NCBI GenBank assembly: GCA_000708835.1
Contig: DF237718.1
Coordinates: 1-35,028 of the forward strand
Reading direction: 5' to 3'
From: Klebsormidium nitens
Lineage: Eukaryota; Streptophyta; Klebsormidiophyceae; Klebsormidiales; Klebsormidiaceae
DNA: 35,028 nucleotides
The notes beneath the pieces are model-generated. The model was not told the DNA's origin, ran no database searches, and was given only the letters and a program-made list of their open reading frames with translations. Of this stretch, positions 1-9,903 are shown piece after piece. How positions within the stretch are numbered: the first letter of the stretch is position 1; each line of letters begins with the position of its first letter. Made by a program: the position numbers and the translations under genes.

Positions 1-600
1 AACGGCGGTTTCGACCTGGCCTCACAGATTATACTAAAGATGAGCCATAGAAAGAAAGACCGCCGAGATCAGAGGAGTAATGCTTCAATTTTTGGATTTA
101 TAAGCTCAAATTTCCATGACTTGGAAGCATGCGCCTTCGGACCGTAATTTGAAGTTCCGGTGGCCGTTGGCGAGAATGACAGCCGGTTTGCCCCAAGTTA
201 TACCCCCGGTGGTGGTTGAAGTGCAGATCTAGGCAGCTGAAGCATTTTGTTTTTTGCGCAGTGCTCAAGATTCTTCAGGTTGCGCTGATTCTTCAAAGAT
301 GGGTCTTCCTCCTCTGCAAAACCAGGGATGCTCTTCTTTAGCTGATCAGCTTGTCAGGCATTCATGCCGCCACATTGGAAGCTCTCCTTCAGCAGAATAG
401 GCCTGATGAGCAAGTGAGGGGGCGTTCCTTGTCTCGAAGCAGCAGTCCGCTGAAAAGCTGGTCAGCATTCTGCTTCTTTTTGTTTATGGTGTTGCATCTT
501 TTTTTCTTGGGCTGACAGGCCAACAGGCGACGCAGCATGTAATAGCATTTGTAGCAAAAAAACCTTCTCTCAAGCTTCACAAGCTCTGAAAATGGATCCA
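1..600. other. No gene recognised
   Basis: I see no convincing exon here. Short open stretches occur on both strands but lack splice signals and protein-like composition. The sequence is moderately AT-rich with T-runs around 470-510. Confidence 0.5.
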
Positions 601-641
601 CGGACTACGCCCCATTCCAAAGCAGTCATTCCAAGCCGCAT

Positions 642-1035
642 ATGCAGCCAAGCAAGCGTTCTGCAAAAGTTTGGCCAGGGGAACTGGCATTGGCAGACGT
701 GCTGCGCTTGGAGATTGAATCTTTTACTGCTAAGGACGATGCGAAAGCACATGCATAGCGCTCTTAAAAAGCGATTGAAGCGTGTAGGAGACAGTGAAGG
801 CGCAGAAAACCGTAAAGCCTTTGAAATGGGGAGAGGCCTGCAAAAGATCGTGAAGAAGACATGGCAGATGGCTTTCATGCTATTGTGAAGGATGCCGTGC
901 TTTGTTTAAATGATGCTGGCATGTCAGATTACGAGAAGCGCATCGCTGAGCAACTGAAGAATCTTCATGCAGTGCACGGAACATGCAGGATCAGATGAAC
1001 CAGAAGCATGAGCAAACCGGTGAGCAGCAGCTTTT
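642..1035 (+). pseudogene. Decayed coding-like stretch with frame changes
   Basis: A short open frame starts at ATG 642 and stops after 38 codons. Similar charged, helix-like sequence then continues in other frames: about 740-885 (rich in Lys/Arg), 861-998 (opening MADGFHAIVKDAV) and 982-1050. Such frame hopping with sustained Lys/Glu/Gln-rich composition suggests a former coiled-coil protein broken by indels, or exons of an unresolved gene. I recognise no family. It could also be the 5' part of the gene that begins at 1419, but no clean splice chain joins them. Confidence 0.25.
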
Positions 1036-1418
1036 GACTGGTATATGCTAAGCTCTGATGAGTGAAAATCTTCTCCTGGCATTAGCGTTGTACTGAGATT
1101 GTATCTCTCAGAAGATCGACATGCTCAAAGAATGGCTTTTGCAGCGAAAAGAATCAGCATGATCTCAGAGATGCTGAGTGGCAATGTTGCATGTGGATCA
1201 AATGTGGGACAGTCAAACTATAGTGTTGAAGCACTATAAGAAGGCGGTGAGCATGACTGACAGCATATTGGAATCATCCTTGCTTAACTCGTCAGTTGTT
1301 TAATTGCAAAAGCAGAAAGACAAGCTTGGTCTTGTGTTCATCTCACTAGTAGGATTCAACTATGTACGCTGTATGCTCAAGCGGAGTGTTGAAGATATAT
1401 TGCAAACCTGGCTTTCAG

Positions 1419-4400
1419 CTGCTGCACCTGATGCAATGCCAAGAGCTGCCCCTGCTGGCAGACCTGCTGCAAATGCTGGGAAGCGCCAGTCCCAATCAGT
1501 TCCTAGAGCTGATCGTGCTAATCCAGGTGAGCAATGCTCATTTCAACCAGCGACGCTCCAACATCGCCACCGGGTTTCGGGAGAAGCTCTACGAGCTGGT
1601 CGGGCATTCACGCCTCTCGAGCACGGCTCACCGGGCCGACGTCCCGGCTAGAGTGGCAGCACTTGCCGAGCTTGCGGCGAGTAAGTCGTGACAGGCATCT
1701 CTAAGGATTGCCCCCGTTTCATCAAACCTCTATTTTCAGAAGCTGACACTGTGAGTTTGCAAAAGTGCTTGAAAGCTTTTCCCGAGTAACAGTACTGTTC
1801 GGTTGGTCTAACTCTTTTGCTTTGTGGTCAGTAACCTGGATACATCAAACAACTCCGCCTGCCAAGGTCACCTTGTAATCAGACCAAATCTTCGTTCTTA
1901 AGTTTGGAGTGCCTTTCAACTTACCTATCCTCTAGTCCAGCCTGTGCACATGCCAAATATTCGATTGTCGTTGGCATCATCAATCTGTTGAATGCTCTTG
2001 GCTTCCGCAGGCAAAACGTGGCTGCGTGGCGGATGAAACTCCGACTCCGTGACCAACGACTACAAAGCGACGTCATCTACAAGGCCGCTGCTGTTGCATT
2101 AGGCGACAAAAACGCTTCACTCGCTGAGCCGCTCGGTGTCCGGACCGACATGTCGGCGTTCATCACCCATGTGGTGAGTTTCCAAGCTTCGTTGGAAGAT
2201 TAGGCTGAAAAGTCAGAAGCAGTAGGGAACATGGCAGACTGTGGATGATCTTGGCCCTGATTTCATACGCTTGATAGATGCCTCTTCCGAGAATGGGAAG
2301 GATCCCGCCTGTCCGTTTGACAAATGCAAGCTGCTCAATGGTTGACCCGTCCTTTGACCGGATTGACAGTCTGCTTCCACACCAGATTTGTAACTGCTGA
2401 TGTGCATTGTTGGTCGACCTCGGTGCCACGGCCGTCCTTTTTTCCTACATAGAAATCCGGCGTGTCTCCTTCAAATCGGAACCGGATTCAGAGAAGCTTT
2501 TTCAAGAACATGAGTTGCGGCAGAGATCCAGACTGTTGCTCAGCTTCCGTGCGTCTTTGGCCTTGTGATAGGCCGGGAATCTTTTGCAAATTTCCGCGTA
2601 GTCTGGGCCACTCCAGGCCCTGTCTGCCAGCAACGTTCGACATCAATTTTCTAACGTACCCCATGTGCTTCAGTGTTCTCCTTGAAGATTAAACTGGGAG
2701 TCCTCTTGAAGCTTTCTCAGAGGTTCTTTTTCGCTCTCCGTCCAGGAATGTTGCTTTACCGAAACATATGTTGACGTGCTCTCCTTTCTTTCCATCCAGG
2801 TTTTGAGTTCTGAGAAAAATCTCTGCCTAGCCCGCAAACTTCGCCCTACCTTTATGCAGGTTGCCGATTCTTAGTAGAAAATGGGAGTACAATTGTGTGC
2901 TTGCGCAACAGCAAATCGGCCTTTACTGGCTCCGGTCTTCTCGTTCTTGCAATGACTCTACGAGATTACCCTTCCCTGCCGACTTGATTGCTAACATCTT
3001 ATCGAATCCTTTCAGGGCGACCAGGGCCTCTTGGACAAGACGCTCAGCAGTACGCACGTCCATCAGGACCGCAACAAGATCGAAGACCTGGCCCGGCACA
3101 TCTGGCAGCTGCATCTGGACGGCCACCTGCCGAACGACAAGTTCGAGGTCGTGCCCCACCGGAAACCCCCCCCGGCAGCCGACGAGAATCTGATTCACAC
3201 CTTCCGCCTCCAAGGGCCGGACGAGGACGTGTACCGTAAGATAGCGAAGGACTACGGGTCCTTCTTGAGACACCTAAAGGTGCGTGACCTCATGGAAGAG
3301 ACCTTTCATGCTACACTTGTGGTTTTGGTTCGAGAAACTAATGGGTTTGGAAACGAAGCGCTGCCAAAGTTGGTGAGGATGTTGGACCGGGGGAAGGGGG
3401 TCGGGAAACGAGTGCTGGACTCACGACGTCGAGGTGAGGGATTCGAATTGTTTGAGACGTGCTCTGATTCAAATTCGGGTTTGCTCTGAGATGCTTCGTC
3501 TTCTGCAAACCACGCACTAAGGAATCTGCGGACTAGCTGGACATTTGAACGTGGGCGACGGGGAGCGGTTGCTGGACGACGTCGACGCAAGGGGTTTGAT
3601 GTTGGGTTCTACAGGTTCGGGGTTCGGGTTCGGATTAACCAGATCTTTGCTTTTGCGTTTGTCGAGTGCGGTGGACTGGGCTACAAGCGACGTGGAGCGG
3701 TTGCTGGACGACTCCGAGGTGAGGGGTTCGACAGTGGGTTCAACGACGACGGACTTGGGTTCAGACTTCAGGCCTGATTTGAGTTGCCTAGTCTTTCAAA
3801 ATACGGGTTGTGGAAGCTTGAGAGTATGCTGGAGTGGGGGGCGAGAGACGTGGAGCGATTGCTCGAGGTAAGGATTATCAGTTCAGGTTCGAAGACGGGC
3901 TCGCAATCGGGATTAGATTTGGGTTAAGGTGCTTTTAATGACGAGTTCGGGTCGCAGAAGCTGGAGAGTACGCTGGACTGAAAGGCGGGCGACGGTGGAG
4001 CAATTGCTCTACGACGGAGGAGAGGGCTCTCGGAGGGTTCGGGTCCGGTTCGATGTTCGTTTCACGATTGACGCGGGTGGATGCTGAAGATTCAATCTGT
4101 TGGACTGGGGGAACGGGGACGTGAAGTGCTGGACGAAGCCCAGGTGAGGGGTATGAGTCTGGATGAACTACGGGTTAGGGTTTCCGCTTCGCTCTGAGAC
4201 CAGGTACGTCCAGTAATATTGGCATTCTCAAAAGTTCTGGATTGGGAAGGGCGACTTGAAGCGACGCCGATCTTTCCAGTCAGCTTTCTGCATCGCGGTG
4301 CATGATCATGGTTTTCGAAACGCTAACCCTGCTGTTGCTTCTCGCTCGCTAGTGCAGTTCGTGGTCTGAGCCGGGGAGACGCCCGACATCCGAGCGAAGG

Positions 4401-4465
4401 AGTGGAACGACATCTTGACAAGGTCGTCCGGTGTTTACTGCTGCACGAGGCCTGATTTGCGATGA
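1419..4465 (+). CDS. Unrecognised multi-exon protein, 5' end uncertain
   Basis: Three exons chain in phase: 1419-1680 (donor GTAAGT), about 1941-2173 (donor GTGAGT; an alternative acceptor at 2010 breaks the frame) and 3016-3279 (acceptor TTTCAG). They encode roughly 250 residues of helical, charged sequence. Recognisable stretches include RSNIATGFREKLYELVG, RQNVAAWRMKLRLRDQRL and YRKIAKDYGSFLRHLK. A last exon from 4358, after a good pyrimidine tract and CAG, reads FVV, then TGA at 4367-4369. Protein-like sequence (GETPDIRAKEWNDILTR) continues in the same frame to a stop at 4463-4465. The protein may really end at FVV, or the TGA may be a disabling mutation. High GC in the exons and exact phase agreement between exons 2 and 3 support a real gene. 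The start codon is not placed; ATG 1362 is in frame with exon 1 but weak. I do not recognise the family. Confidence 0.55.
3390..4275 (+). repeat. Degenerate tandem repeat inside the last intron of the first gene
   Basis: About six or seven imperfect units of roughly 130-160 bp. The shared core resembles GACGTGGAGCGGTTGCTGG, seen near 3396 (weak), 3556, 3689, 3847, 3991, 4118 and about 4255 (weak). It is preceded by a CTGGACTGGG-like block and followed in several copies by GAGGTGAGG or GAGGTAAGG, a donor-like string (about 3431, 3716, 3864, 4139). Read on the plus strand the core encodes something like DVERLLDD. The unit is built like the exon-edge repeats of the SDR gene, but I could not match it convincingly to either neighbouring exon. 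Confidence 0.6.
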
Positions 4466-4733
4466 GGTCAATGGTGAGAGTTGGAACCGAGAGTAGGCTA
4501 ACCGATCAAGCACAAGGTTTTGTCAACAGCTCGTTGACAGACACCGAACCACCGCTTCTAAGCTAATAGGACATGTGCTACTAGTACCGTACTGTGCTGC
4601 GCAAAGGTGAACCGACTGACTGCCGTTGATTCCTTTCTTGTGACATTGACCAGAAAACGGTGTTCAGGTTGAACATAGGAGCCAAGGAAATCAATACTCG
4701 AGTGGATTGGCAACGAGCATCGAATTAGCCACT

Positions 4734-4967
4734 GAATGGATGCCACGCGCATACCGGCGAGCCTGCAAATAAGCGCCGTTAGTACTGTATGCATCAGCTT
4801 TGAACCGAGTGGCTTCCGTATGGAATCCGCATGGACACAGCATGGTATTTGCATGGAATCCGCACAGCATGGTTTCCATGCGGCATCCATGTGCGTGGAT
4901 CCCGTTTGGGTTCCATTTGGGAGTCTGCCCGTGCACCATATGGGGCCAATGGACGTGGCATCCATTC
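4734..4967. repeat. 13-bp perfect inverted repeat around a CATGG/GGATCC-rich palindromic core
   Basis: GAATGGATGCCAC at 4734-4746 is exactly inverted at 4955-4967. The interior repeats CATGG, GGAATCCGCATGG-type strings and the perfect hairpin GCATGG-TTT-CCATGC near 4872-4886. This could be a small inverted-repeat element (MITE-like), but I see no flanking target-site duplication. Confidence 0.45.
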
Positions 4968-7880
4968 AAGTCCCAAGGGATACCCTTGGTGGCTAAGACA
5001 TGCGAATCATGGATCTCGCTTGGTTCCCATACGGATTCATGGGGGGGCTGGTTTGTGATGAAACGGCCACGAAAGTTGCCTTGAATCGGCTGCGGAACAT
5101 TGTCCAGGGTGATTGTGCTCAGCTCCGACTTTCATGATTGTTTGGCATCGTTTGTCCTCAAATCGAGCGTCTTGAATCAGCTGAGAAGACGAAGTAAACA
5201 AGCCGTGAGACGGCGAGTCCGAAACGGTCATTCTGTGCCACCCGGCCTGAGTCCCGGCAAGTCCTAGTCCGGGAAAGCGCAATCCGTAGTGTTCTCAGCA
5301 TTCGTTACGGGGACTGCCAAGGCCTCAGATTCCCCCGCCCGTTCCTGTTGTCATCTTACAGCATGTCCAAAGAACGATTTCCGGGGACCGCTTCCCTGGC
5401 TATATATCTCCACGGCCCCCGGGGAGGTACATTGACATGTACATGACTGTACATCTAATAGGCAATGCATGCACCGTCCAGATTAGCCGTCCGTTATACA
5501 TCAATGTAAATGAAAGGCATGCGGCAAACTAGATTGTCTAGCTAGTTACTCTCTGGAAGGACCCGCTTGGATTAGACAAAGAGAAGTATGGAATGACGAA
5601 CTTTCAAGTCCTTCGGAACCATGTGATTGAGCTGCAGGTTAGTACTAGATTCGGAATGAGCGCTCAGCAAATGCTATCGCACTAGAGTGACTCAGTAGCC
5701 AACATTGCAGTAGCCAACTTTGCACAGATATAAACAAAAGCATGTGCCCCTAGCCTGCAGATTCTTATATACATTCGCGAGACGTACAGGATCATCTGCG
5801 CAGACTTCGTGCCGTCGGTATTGTGGTAGATCGGACAATTATCCGTCTTCTGCTACAACCGTAACCAAATCAAATCCTTCGAGTCAACTTTGAAATTCCA
5901 ACTCAGTTACGTCGTTCAGGTGCTTTCCATGACAATTTACCAAGTTCATCTGTCATGGTCACGCCGCCTGCGAGAGGGACTGGAGGTCCATGCGCAAATG
6001 CTTGACGGATAAGCGGTTCACCTCAGCCATGCGAGCAGGTATTAAGATGTATATGCATGGTGGGTCGCGTGCCGTAGCAAATGAGACACAGCAACCATGC
6101 TGTTTGGCCTTGTGCGCTGCCCTTCATGCAAGCCCTATTTCATTGCAAGCCCTCAAACACGTACACCTTTAGGGTGATTAGGAGCAAGAACATTGTGGTC
6201 GAGGATAAAGTAAGGCGCGCGGCTTTGGCGCCGTGGAATATCTGCACATCAGGCCAGCGCATCTTCTGATGCGCAAGAATTCGCAACAGCTAGCCACACA
6301 ACAGGCGAGTCTGGTAACTCTGGTGTACCCTAAGCGCGGTGTGAACGCGCACGTTTTGTATAGTGGCGCTCGGGAAAGTTGCAGGGCAGCACTAAAACTG
6401 TCTGATAGATAGTATCCGACAGCGCGCGCTTCCTACTGTAGTACTACGACCCGGGACGATGATTGGTCAAGACTCACCTTTGTAACGTACTTACATCTGG
6501 CTCGTCGAGAAGCTTCTGCTCCGATTGTTAGGTGATGGCAATTCGATTTCGGCGGTTGCCCGCCAAAACCGACCACTTCAGTCTTCAGCAAAGCCACGGC
6601 GATTGTGAGTGTTTCACTTTCTTTCGAGAAGAGGAGTTTGCGGCGGTCAAGGCTGAGCTTACAGGTATGGACGTCTGCGAGCACCTTTCTGCGAAGCATT
6701 CTTGCGGCAGCTTTCTGAACGAAGCCTGATCGATGCAAGGGAAAAGTTTGGATCATGCATTGATCAGGTATCAGGATTGTTGACAGCAGGGACTTCGATT
6801 TGTCTGAGGGTGAAGTTCTGAACGATATCCTCGTTGTGCAGAACGCATCACAGCGGAGGACAAGCCGCAGATCTGGTCAGTCCTTCCCCTATGGAGAGTT
6901 TTCCAGCAGCTTTTAGCGTTCAATTGAGGCTGCAGGCTTCAAAATGGCAGGACTACTAGAAGATCAAGCAGATTTCACCTCAAAAGCTTGAGCTTAGTGT
7001 TCCTGTTAGATCCAGCTTTTCCCTTGGCAGATTGGTAGTCACGATTCCTCTCAGTCCGAGTTGCTTTTTGAATGCCAGATCTCAATTCAGTCTTAATATA
7101 GCGAATTCTGCATGAATTAAACGGGTGCATGGTGCATGGTGCATGGTACTTCTGGAGAGAGGACAAGTTAGCATAAAGGATCCACCTTCCAACCTTGATT
7201 ATGGACTTGCAAGTAGCACTGATTTGTTGCTTCATTAAGGCTGATTTCATGCTTTTTTCTGTCTTTGTATGAATATGTATTTCGCGGTGACAGAGGCCAG
7301 AGAGGTTATTGTTTTCAATGTATCAGCAGCGCTCTGCTCAGATGACTGCTCGGCAGTCCTGTTAACTATTCTGAATTCACGCTCAATCGAGTCTCTGATG
7401 TAAAACCTTGCAGATTCTGGTAGGTAGAGGAAAGTCCTTGACGATTTTACTGCGCATTTGTTTTTAAGTTTTGTGATTTGTTTTTTTGGTCTAGACTGTT
7501 AACCATCGAGTCTGCAAGGCAGAATTCTTGTCGGGGTACGCTGCTGAGAAAAGTTAGGAGCTTACTGGACTGTAGCCTTTGTGCAACCCTTCGGTCTTGC
7601 GCGTCTAAGCAAACCTGTCCTCGTCCTTTTCTCCTTCTTCGTCACTTCCTGTGTTTACTTTATGCAAAGCCGCACCGCACCTCTTCCCAAATGTGGCTCC
7701 TTCATCCTGATTCTGAGCCGCCGCTTGCTGTCCTGGAGTCAAACGCTCAAAATGCTGAAAGTGGAAGCGTTTTTGTCCTACCATCTTATCGAGTCTTGAG
7801 TCTTAGACATATACTCTGCTTTACAGCGAATAAACGTTGTCGGATAAATCGCATACGCACTCTTGCTATCACAAGTAGAT
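4968..7880. other. Intergenic, no gene supported
   Basis: No open frame here has a convincing splice chain or recognisable product. A cluster of TACAT/GTACAT motifs lies at 5426-5454 and a TATATAT string near 5400. A pyrimidine-rich stretch at 7618-7650 probably belongs to the 5' flank of the gene that starts at 7885. Confidence 0.5.
7124..7147 (+). repeat. Microsatellite (GGTGCAT)3
   Basis: Three exact 7-bp units, GGTGCAT, followed by GGT. The seven-base unit is not a telomere repeat. Confidence 0.85.
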
Positions 7881-7884
7881 CGCA

Positions 7885-8733
7885 ATGGCTTCTCAGGTCG
7901 CCCACATCCAATACGCACCGCCAAGTCCGTTTACTCAGGAGGCCGATGCTGGCTTCCGGAAAGTCCCCCTGGCCGCACCCCCCTTCCCGCTCCGACCCCG
8001 CCACCGCCTGCCCCGGGTGAGTGGACTGCTTTAGACCGCTTTTTGAGTTTCGCGCATGACGTCATGCATTGAATGCCCAAAGATTTCGAAGTCAATGCAA
8101 AGCATGCAGATCCTGTTCAATGATGTTGCCCATCCCGCAACGGCTTCTCTTATCTGCTCATTTGTGAGTAAAAGGAATCTAAGCGCGCTTTCGCGGTGCA
8201 GGGCCCTTTGATCGGCTTTGTCTGCCAGTCACAAAGTCTTTTAAACGGCCCGAATCTCAACTTCGAAACTTCGGCTGCTCGATGCATGGTGCTTTAGGTT
8301 CTATGTTTCTGGTTCATCCAACATTACGTGCCGATGCCAGCTCGCGCAATCCGCGGACTTTCCGCAACAGGCGCCCTAGCCTACTCTAGCATCCTATAGA
8401 GGAGCCTAACCTGAAACCTTTTCTGTATCACTAACCAACTCTTTTGCCAACTCTTCAATACAGGTTCGAGGCCCAAGGGCCAAATTGACTGCCGAAGAAG
8501 AGGAGGAGAGAAAGAGCTTGCGAAAGCAGCTCCCGAGTCTCCGGCGTGCCGGAGCAGCAGGCGCGCTCTTAGGCGTGGGGGCAGGGGTTACAGCGACGGT
8601 CTTCGGGAAACAAGCAGTAAATATGACCATCATGTATCTAATGTTCGTTCTTGCCTCCAGCTCCACGGATATTCTGATGATGGTCGGGAAAGAGAAACGG
8701 TTGCTAGAGCTCGAAAACAAGAAGCGCAAGTGA
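7885..8733 (+). CDS. Small membrane protein, unknown function (two exons)
   Basis: Exon 1 is 7885-8016 (44 codons, ATG in context GCAATGG, donor GTGAGT) and exon 2 is 8464-8733 (89 codons and TGA, acceptor ATACAG). Both boundaries are phase 0, giving 133 residues. The N-terminal third is Pro/Arg-rich. Exon 2 opens with a charged helix (TAEEEEERKSLRKQ), followed by a Gly/Ala-rich hydrophobic stretch (about residues 70-92) and a second hydrophobic stretch (about 98-120). It ends in a basic tail (LELENKKRK). Two membrane segments between charged ends are plausible. An AATAAA lies 142 bases after the stop. I do not recognise a family. Exon 2 is better supported than exon 1, whose composition is unusual. 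Confidence 0.55.
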
Positions 8734-8874
8734 TGCGCTTGAAAAATTGACACCTGAGTCGACCGCCTCTCTTGGACTTTGACTTTGACAGTGCTCCAAT
8801 GAATTGGTACCAATGTTTTGGAAAGCACCATGTTGCGCTGTGAACAAAGTTCATGATCATGTGAATCTGACATC

Positions 8875-8880
8875 AATAAA
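8875..8880 (+). promoter_or_regulatory. Possible polyadenylation signal
   Basis: AATAAA, 142 bases after the stop of the small membrane protein gene. The position is reasonable for a 3' UTR, but no transcript evidence is available. Confidence 0.4.
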
Positions 8881-8889
8881 CATGCTTAG

Positions 8890-9700
8890 GACCGTTTTGA
8901 CTAGCACCGCGAGTTGCGCGCGCTGTCGACTGTCCTTGTCGACCATGATCCATTACATAATCCATCGACCAACCGTACCATGACAATATCTGCATCTTCT
9001 AAAATGGCCCTACCGAATCGTAGGCGCAGCGGGCGCTTCAGTACCACCGCAGGCCAACCCGATTTATCACGCACTTTTGCAGTGTCGCATGCGAGAATAG
9101 ATCGATGTGCAATCGACTATATCTTAGTCAATTAAGTCTGCCGTCACATGCACAGCTTAGCGGCCGCCGACAATAAGTGCTGAATTTACACATACTTCCG
9201 AGGACCGTCGTGTCGACTTGACCCGGTAATATGTGAAGCCTTCCCTTGCATATGTATGCATCTGTGTTTGACTCAAGCATACGCCATTCGACGTTATCCG
9301 ATCCAACGTATGTAGATATGGCTAGTGCAGGCTGACTTAGTGTCTGGTTGAACACGTATGTCCTGCTCTGCAGTGAGGAGCTCTGCAGTGAGGAGCGCGC
9401 CCGAGCACACAAAAATCTGTTCCGTATCTAAAGTTTCGTACTTTCCCCTGAACTGCAATGTCAAAGGGCTATGAATTCTAGGAGTGCGGAAGCACCCAGC
9501 ACCCTCGGAGAACCGTCCTCAATTTTAATCGAACCTTCTCTTAGACCGCCTGTCTATCTCAAGTCTCAGAGATTCAAGCGCACGTCGAACCGCCCATCTC
9601 TACACGCTGAAGTCCATGCGCTTCGTTACTAATCCTCTACTCTTCAAGGTGCAAACACCCCACTTTACATCCTCCATTCTTACCGCTTGTACTTCCAGAT
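8890..9700. other. Intergenic, no gene seen
   Basis: No supported exon. A short direct repeat GAGGAGCTCTGCAGTGAGGAG occurs around 9374-9396 (GCAGTGAGGAG twice). The right part probably contains the 3' flank of the minus-strand SDR gene. Confidence 0.5.
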
Positions 9701-9717
9701 CGACACACAACCCTCAA

Positions 9718-9903
9718 AACCGATCTCAAACTTTACTGCCGAGGTCCTTCCACACATATTTACTCTTCGCAAGGCCCCCCGCACTTCCTCAGGTCATTCT
9801 GGGCTCCTCCAAAACCAGTCTCGAACTTACTGCCAAGTTCCTCCACACACATTTACTCTCCGCAATTCCTCCCCACTTCCTCAGGTCATTTTGAGCTCCT
9901 CGG
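9718..9903 (-). repeat. Direct repeat of the stop-codon end of SDR exon 6 plus 3' flank
   Basis: Two copies about 92-94 bp apart, 9718-9808 and 9812-9903. They share CTTCCTCAGGTCATT (9784 and 9876), which on the minus strand is the end of exon 6 (..KMT, TGA) and following bases. The outer copy would read ..PRMT then TGA. The following TACTGCC.. and CCACACA.. blocks also align, so the duplication covers the coding end and 3' flank. Confidence 0.75.
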
